Source of the DNA: Hanleya hanleyi
Taxonomy: Eukaryota > Mollusca > Polyplacophora > Lepidopleurida > Hanleyidae
Direction of reading: 5' to 3'
DNA: 64,000 bases
Assembly (NCBI GenBank): GCA_036873755.1
Contig: JAVTVY010018902.1
Coordinates: 1-64,000, forward strand
Part shown: piece after piece, positions 58,143-64,000 of the stretch
Numbering within the stretch: the stretch's first letter is position 1
Layout: the number at the start of each line of letters is the position of its first letter
The notes under the pieces: generated by a model
The model's input: the letters and a program-made list of their open reading frames with translations, nothing else
What the model was told of the DNA's origin: nothing
Database searches by the model: none
Program-made: the position numbers and the translations under genes

Positions 58143-58841
58143 TCGTGTCATAAGATTAGTATTTTATTCTCCAGGAACCATGGAGATATTCATTTAATGT
58201 TGATAAAATTTAGATATATCGATCAATTTCACGAGACATTTGGCGGATTCCACGATAACCTAGTCCACTAACTCCCGTTCCCATCCATCCTCGACATAGC
58301 TTGACATTTGCAGCACCTCTCACTTTAATAATACCATAAACAAACATGGTGCCATGTACCTTAAGTATCTTAAATGTGTCAATGAATTGCAAAAGATGAA
58401 AATAAACAGGTGCCGCTATGAATCCTTCGTACAATTTTTTGTTTATCAGGACAAAACACAAATGACAGTAACATTTGTGTTGCTTATGTCATTTATCTTG
58501 TATATGTACAAGAAATTTCTTGTAAGACAAGCACTTATATATGCTCAGTAGAATTAGGCCAATTGTATTGATGTATCCGTGCTATTGTCAGTGTATGACA
58601 TCACCCATGCTGGAATACTGGGACTTCTCAAGATTTTGCCGATGTCATTTGTCAGGGGAGTTACGACGGAAATGACATTAGCAACATTTTCAAAAATTGA
58701 ACTTGTTGCTCCCTCGCTTACCCTCAGCATTAAGAGGATAGAACAAGGACTGATTCACTCGGTGTCCGTATAATGTGAGTGGGGAGTCATGTCTGCCTAC
58801 GGCATGATATTTCAGTGAGACAGCACTATAAAATGGCAGCA

Positions 58842-58879
58842 TTAGATCTGTTCTGTTACATTAGATCTGTTCTGTTACA
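58842..58879 (+). repeat. Direct 19-bp duplication
   Basis: ATTAGATCTGTTCTGTTAC occurs twice back to back. Confidence 0.9.
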
Positions 58880-59436
58880 AGTAGGTATGGGGTAAATCTT
58901 TATATTCACATACTAGCTCAGCAAACAATGTACGTGACACAGTTATTTAAAAAAAAATATTTTTAAAGTTGAAGATGTTGTCATTTTTCAATTGGATGGA
59001 AAAATACTACATGTAGTTTATCGTGAATGTTCAGTGCTTTATTTCTAAGGCGCGCTTTCGCTCTCGCGCGCCTCCCACTCGCCTTATTCTCGATCGAGGT
59101 GCACTTTTTTTAGCACACCTAAAATATCCAACTACTGTTCAAGCGTAGAGTATGTACGTACGGCATGGCGCAAAAAAATGTCAGGCCCCTCGATTAAAAT
59201 GCGCCCTGCTCCATTCAGACTGCGGTCCGTCTCTTTTAAATCTGTTCCCTGCTGCTATATTACATGAATACAGGTTGTTTATTTCCGAATTGTCGACATT
59301 GCCAAACATCATGGAGCCGCCGCCAAGAGGAACATGTGATGACGTCACTCCCCCGCTGTTCCCCCCTCTGAAAAGTCTACAATTAACATTGAAGTTAATG
59401 AGATTTATCATAAAAAAGTACAACTCAATCACCATT

Positions 59437-59712
59437 CTAACATATATGTTGGGGAGCTAAGATATCTTCTGCGTCTGAAAGTTTGGTAATTTTCTCATAC
59501 TTAGTTCTATATTTCGAAGCAAAAATTGTGTCCCGTCCTATCTGCCTCCATGTTATCTTACCCCCAGTTGAATTTCCGCTGGAGGCTAACAGATCAGCCA
59601 AATCTTTTATTCTCTGTGAGACCCGTGTTCCTCTATAGGCTGGAAGCAACGTATTCCAGTACTGGCGTTTAGATTGGCTGGAGGCGAAACTCTTGGCCAG
59701 TGAAAAACTTTG
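59437..59712 (-). CDS. Unidentified candidate terminal coding exon
   Basis: A minus-strand frame of 91 codons from an upstream stop to a natural TAG reads QSFSLAKSFASSQSKRQYWN, then TRVSQRIKDLADLLASSGNS, KITWRQIGRDTIFASKYRTK and SDAEDILAPQHIC. The amino-acid use (balanced, with W, R, K and D in helical spacing) looks coded rather than random, and KITWRQIGRD resembles helical DNA-binding segments. It has no recognised family and no clear acceptor. It could equally be part of a mobile element. Confidence 0.3.
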   Translation of the reverse strand, partial: QSFSLAKSFASSQSKRQYWNTLLPAYRGTRVSQRIKDLADLLASSGNSTGGKITWRQIGRDTIFASKYRTKYEKITKLSDAEDILAPQHIC

Positions 59713-59800
59713 TTACGATTTCAGCCTCGTGTCGTGGGAAAAACCCCTGCTGGTTGACACTGACAAGCAATCGAACTCTACGCTGACAAGGACATTAATA

Positions 59801-61358
59801 ACATGAATTGCAGGCAAGCACCTAAAAGGTGCGTGGACCCCTCAGCCTGTTTTTTTTCAGTCGAGTAGGATCAGGGCTGCATCTAGAGCCAGTTTAGTTT
59901 TGGAAAATATATGGGCACCCAAAACTCAAATGAAACAAAAAACTAAAGTGTTGTTGTTGTTCAATTTGAAAGGATTTCTGAAGGAAATACTCCTAGAAAA
60001 AGCTTCTGGAAGCCTCAATATCGATCCGATTGCATAGCTGGGTATTGAATTTCATGTTAATAAACCTCTGTTTTGTGACTGATCACAGGCTGTTTGCGCC
60101 GAAATTCACTTAAAAAAATTGGACCCTCAATAATGAATTACGAAAAGGAACTGGGAGTTTGGGATCGGAACCTGCAAAAAATCCCTGGATACCGTATATA
60201 ACAGACTTCGGTTTCATGTGTGGTGTGCTGGGATTACAGCATGCAAGGAAGTGTAGCTTTATCAGTGGCAATTTATGCATTGCACAAGTGTGATAACAAG
60301 TAAACACACTTATTGACACAGGCCCACCCTTATCATTATTGTTTTGGGGGGGGAAGGGGGGGCATAAGCTCCAGGTATGCAAACTGATTCAAAATTGCAC
60401 ACAGTCAGGCTAAAAATGGGCTCTCCTAATCACTCGTTTTACATAATTTCCAAGGTACAGTAACATGTTTGGTGACAAAAATTGAAGCATTATGTTGTAC
60501 CAATTAAATGTGTGGGCACAAATATGGTTCATGCAAAAGTTTTAGAATAAATCATATGATGTAGAATAGAATGATTTAATAGCAAAATTTAAGAAAAATG
60601 TTGTCCTTCATTCAATGAGAATCATGAATGGACCAGGCTTTCTTGTATCAGGGAACCTTCAAAATTCACAACGAAACATGCAACCAAGGGTTCCCGATGG
60701 GCATAGATAACAGTGCAAAAGCTAAGCCATCAATAAATTAAAAAATTTAAAAAAATAAAAAATCATGAAATTATCATAGCCATCTGAAAATCTAATCATT
60801 TCATCTGTCAACATTCAGGAAGCTCTCACCAAAGTTTGGTCAGGCCCGACTTGATAGATCTGCAGATATTCAGCGAGCAAGAACATGTTGATGGGCATAG
60901 ATAACAGTGCAGAAGCTAAGCCATCAATAAATAATAATTTTTTTTTTTAAATCATGACATCATCATAGCCATCTGAAAATCTAATCATTTCATCTGTCAA
61001 CATTCAGGAAGCTCTCACCAAAGTTTGGTCAGGCCCGACTTCATAGATCTGCAGATATTCAGCGGACAAGAACATGCTGATGGGCATAGATAACAGTGCA
61101 AAAGCTACACCATCAATAAATAATAAAAAAAATAATTAAAAATCATGACATCATCATAGCCATCTGAAAATCTAATCATTTCATCTGTCAACATTCAGGA
61201 AGCTCTCACCAAAGTTTGGTCAGGCCCGACTTCATAGATCTGCAGATATTTAGCGGACAAGAAAATGTTGACGGACGGACGGACGGACGGACGCTAGGAC
61301 GGACGGACGTACGTACATGGCAACGACAAGACACCACAGCCCTATGGGCTGAGGGGTA
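59801..61358 (+). mobile_element. Tandem-core element, ~188-bp family, copy b (complete)
   Basis: It starts ACATGAATTGCAGGCAAGCA with the CACCTAAAAGGTG hairpin and ACCCCTCAGCC. It carries a unique ~800-base left part containing a variable poly-G tract. Four repeats of CATAGCCATCTGAAAATCTA...CTGCAGATATT.AGCG follow, then (ACGG)n. It ends GTACATGGCAACGACAAGAC, AGCCCTATGGGCT (61338-61350), GAGGGGTAA. CCCCTCAGCC at the left is the inverse of GGCTGAGGGG at the right. Confidence 0.8.
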
Positions 61359-61359
61359 A

Positions 61360-62290
61360 CAAGAATAAATGCCGGTACTAAGCTCTTTTAATGATAAGTT
61401 CGAAGTTCCAATACTTATTATATAATTTGGCTGTCTCATGTTGGACCCTGTTTATTCATTGGTAATCTGTTCAACCTAAACTGTTCAGTCTATAAATCGT
61501 GAGCAATTTCTGCGCCACGTGGACACGCAAGTCTAATTTTATGCGACCGATATAAATGCCGCATTATTTCAGAAATTACAAATTGAATTGAAGCCTTTAT
61601 GGCGATATTACGTAGCCCATTTCGTCTGAATACTAAGCTTGTTTAGCAGCAGCAACAACAACATATTTCCAATTTCCAGTAAAAAATATGAATATCTTGA
61701 AAAAAAATATATGTACAGTAGATCTAGTGAGCTGAAAATCATGTATGTCATTAGTTTCATAGATAATATTGTTCAGTTATTACAGGAATGGCATTGGCCT
61801 TTGGCAAATTGATTGGATCAGTAGATATTTTTCTCAACTTGATATGTTGAGAATTCCAAACAGAAGATCATAAGATCTCATTATTTCACACTGGTAGGGT
61901 ACCATAAACTCTCAATTTTTTAAATTGAAAATCACTCCCCTGAAAAATTTCAGAAGATTTAGGTGCACATAATTTAGCTCCCCTGCCTTATATTAATATG
62001 AAGCACTGAATGTTCTGTTCATAATTGGTCAACCGGTCTTCCTCATGCAGTTGTGGCCCGACATTGACGTTTTCAAAAATACATCCGTAAATCATGGAGA
62101 AGTGTTGTGAATGGGCAGTACCCAGAACACGGAAATGAGGGTGTTGGTCTCAGATCTACACAAGCATCGAGTAAAGATGAGGAACAGATATTATAGATCC
62201 GGTTTTAATCAGATTGAGATGTCACTTTTGGCCTGAAATTACGATTTCACACTATGCATCTACTTTCATTCATTATAACGCTATACACAC
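61360..62290. other. No gene recognised
   Basis: AT-rich, short frames only. Confidence 0.4.
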
Positions 62291-62297
62291 TTTTTAA

Positions 62298-63019
62298 AGT
62301 GAACGTAAAGGCTGCGACAACACACGCACTGTGTGGAAGAACTATATTAAAAGTATCATTTGGCAGCAACAAATATTTTTTGTGATTTTTTCCCTTCCAA
62401 AAAAAAATTTCCAAACACGGGAATTATTGACTGATGCAACGAGCGACTGGAGTCGGCCATATCAGCTTATTGATTAGCCTTGCGCCAATGAAAACGCTTG
62501 TACGGAGCACGTGATATTTTCCTGTGACGTAGTATCACTTTGTTTTGGCATCGCTGTAGCACGAATTGTAATTGCGGCGGTGGAGAGCTTGGCTGTTTCA
62601 AGCGTGTTTTGATTGTGTTGCGTGTCTCCAGCAAGTGTTTACTGACCTGAAACGTTCGATGAACTACTCACTACTTTCGTCGACATCGGAGCGTTTTGGT
62701 TCAAACTGGTAACCCTGTAAACCTTCATTTGTCTCTTCGTCAGAACTTGAAGTCAGGCTAGCCTCCTCGTACGTCGCTATGTTTACATGCTTTCTGCGCT
62801 TTCTAACTCCACGAAGTAAAGAGCTCCGAGGTGATACAACATCACTGCTCTGAGTGAGATAGCCAGCATGGCGGCAGCCGGGGAACAATAATACAACGGA
62901 GATAATTTCGTTCGTACTCGGTGCAAAAAAATCCCCAAAAATATTTGTTGCTGCTATTTCAGTATTTCAATGTAGCTCTTTCCCACAGAGTGCATGTTGC
63001 CTCAGCCTTTACGTTCACT
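62298..63019. mobile_element. TTAA-flanked element carrying a coding exon, 722 bp
   Basis: TTAA at 62294-62297 and 63020-63023 flank ~105-base inverted ends beginning AGTGAACGTAAAGGCTG and running to AGCAGCAACAAATATTTTT. Inside, on the minus strand, lies a frame ending at a donor-like GTA|GTGAGT, with YQFEP. The ends are related to those of the 651-bp element at 31343. Family is piggyBac or Kolobok by target site. Confidence 0.75.
62664..62888 (-). CDS. Coding exon remnant within the TTAA element (YQFEP motif)
   Basis: The frame reads FPGCRHAGYLTQSSDVVSPR, then RKRRKHVNIATY, EEASLTSSSDEETNEGLQGY and QFEPKRSDVDESSE. A basic stretch is followed by an acidic serine tract and GYQFEP. That layout recalls the N-terminal region of invertebrate 'P2X purinoceptor 7-like' proteins, which often start with acidic residues and YQFEP; this likeness is from memory and unproven. 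A donor-like AGTA|GTGAGT lies just before the stop. There is no ATG at the frame's start. In another frame an ATG with a good GCCGCC context gives only 22 codons. Confidence 0.4.
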   Translation of the reverse strand: MFPGCRHAGYLTQSSDVVSPRSSLLRGVRKRRKHVNIATYEEASLTSSSDEETNEGLQGYQFEPKRSDVDESSE

Positions 63020-63024
63020 TTAAC

Positions 63025-64000
63025 CAACCTGACCAAGGATACAGGGCAGCTAGCAAAAAATCTGACAAAATGTTAATTTTGACAACCTTTTTCAACCAGT
63101 CACTCAGTTACAAACTGTCTAACCTCTCTAGAATGACATTATTGGGGGACCAAATTTGAACCTCCTTATAGATTTTTTGAAATAATATGCATTTGTTAAT
63201 TTGGCGGACACAGTAGGCCCCTACCCGCCTTATATCAGAATCAGCGCTGCACGGAGAAATCTTATAGCAAGGCTAAACTGTATTAATTTTTTTTTCACGT
63301 CATTTCGCGTTCAAGTATCCAAATATCTTGGGAAATACATAAAATGCTGCTAATGATGCAGTTAACATAAAATGCTGCTAATGATGCAGTTAAGCCCTAA
63401 GCAACGCTAGTTCGAGCTAATTGCCTGATAGAATAGACAATAAGGAAGTACCATCTTCTGATAAATCAATGATTTTATCCCATACACTTCCGCTTTGTGG
63501 TCATAATGGGATTGAAAGCCCATCCTGATCAATTACTATAATGAAACTAATTAGTCTACCTGCATGTAAATGTCATACATAATTTATTGGTCTCATCCGT
63601 CCAATTTCCGGTACTCAGAAATATTGAGGAGCGGCAAATTAGAGCTTGACGTGATTTTTCTTCAGTTTTCATGTTTCATGATAATCAGATGGGGAATGTT
63701 TGGTGCAGATAAAGGAACTGCGTTTCTCAGTTGTTGTTTGCATAAGCAAGGAAAACGGCATCAAATTCGCATATGAGAAATAAAAAATCTCAAATCACTC
63801 GCCTGGGCAGAAATTGGAGTGATAGATACACTCGCCTTCATTTTGTTCCTCGAGAGGACTGTTTAAGCTAGATGACAGACTGTGTGGCCACTGGATGATG
63901 GCAGACTGGGTGTGGGGCGAGGGGACACCAGATTTTGATAGCGAGAGACACAGCTCATTCAAAAATATCAAAGACTCTCAAACTCTTATTTTCTTTTTCA
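63025..64000. other. No gene recognised; one short duplication
   Basis: CATAAAATGCTGCTAATGAT plus GCAGTTAA is repeated back to back at about 63340-63395. An ACTCGCC motif cluster lies at 63790-63835. No gene is supportable. Confidence 0.5.

Overview
This is a stretch of an animal nuclear genome, almost certainly a gastropod mollusc and plausibly an abalone-like vetigastropod. The evidence is of four kinds. Exons are small, with GT-AG borders, and are scattered through kilobase introns. A SINE tail ending in (ACTC)n occurs twice and has a 5S-rRNA-like segment attached. Many elements have a ~156-190 bp tandem core, an ACGG/ACGC-type microsatellite and a short 3' hairpin, the architecture known from molluscan 'pearl'/Helentron-like repeats. 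There are no bacterial operons and no long intact ORFs. The lineage call is inference from repeat style; no species was confirmed.

The only convincing host gene lies on the minus strand between about 25.3 and 8.9 kb. Seven exons can be read: 25208-25318, 23682-23945, 21262-22872, 17971-18088, 14088-14202, 13136-13231 and 8875-8965. They encode the second half of one extended Tudor (eTud) domain, then a 537-codon acidic, probably disordered exon, then most of a second eTud domain with a textbook aromatic/VDYGN core. Splice phases agree across the third to sixth exons. A small exon seems to be missing in two places (between 23682 and 22872, and between 13136 and 8965), and both gene ends were not found. 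Inside the disordered exon are a five-fold 10-residue SQD[VI]RN repeat and an amphipathic helix that fits the PKA-RII anchoring (AKAP) pattern. A protein combining multiple Tudor domains with a possible PKA anchor is the most interesting coding observation here.

The rest is a dense mobile-element landscape. 2.4-4.7 kb holds a decayed, frameshifted non-LTR retrotransposon (minus strand). Cut-and-paste elements recognisable by ends and target duplications are: a TTA-flanked Harbinger-like MITE (9.05-9.75 kb), hAT-like elements (6.6, 33.4, 36.7 and 39.6 kb), a piggyBac-like element (49.3 kb), two TTAA-flanked elements sharing AGTGA[AT]CGTAAA ends (31.3 and 62.3 kb), and a TA-flanked family with CGGTAA ends (14.5-17.3, 32.0, 47.8 and 50.8 kb). 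Minisatellite-cored elements sit at 11.6-13.1, 18.8-20.5, 26.1-27.1, 27.1-29.9, 30.9-31.1, 35.0-36.3, 52.2-52.9, 54.2-55.5, 55.5-56.2 and 59.8-61.4 kb. Several share the same 3' terminus although their cores differ. Two blocks of a 31-bp minisatellite flank a 1.8-kb spacer (40.5-44.7 kb).

Regulatory candidates are few: a TCTCGCGAGA motif at 8.32 kb and three X-box (RFX-type) palindromes. Stretches not listed as features (for example most of 44.7-48.5, 56.2-57.9 and 61.4-62.3 kb) are AT-rich, without supportable coding sequence.
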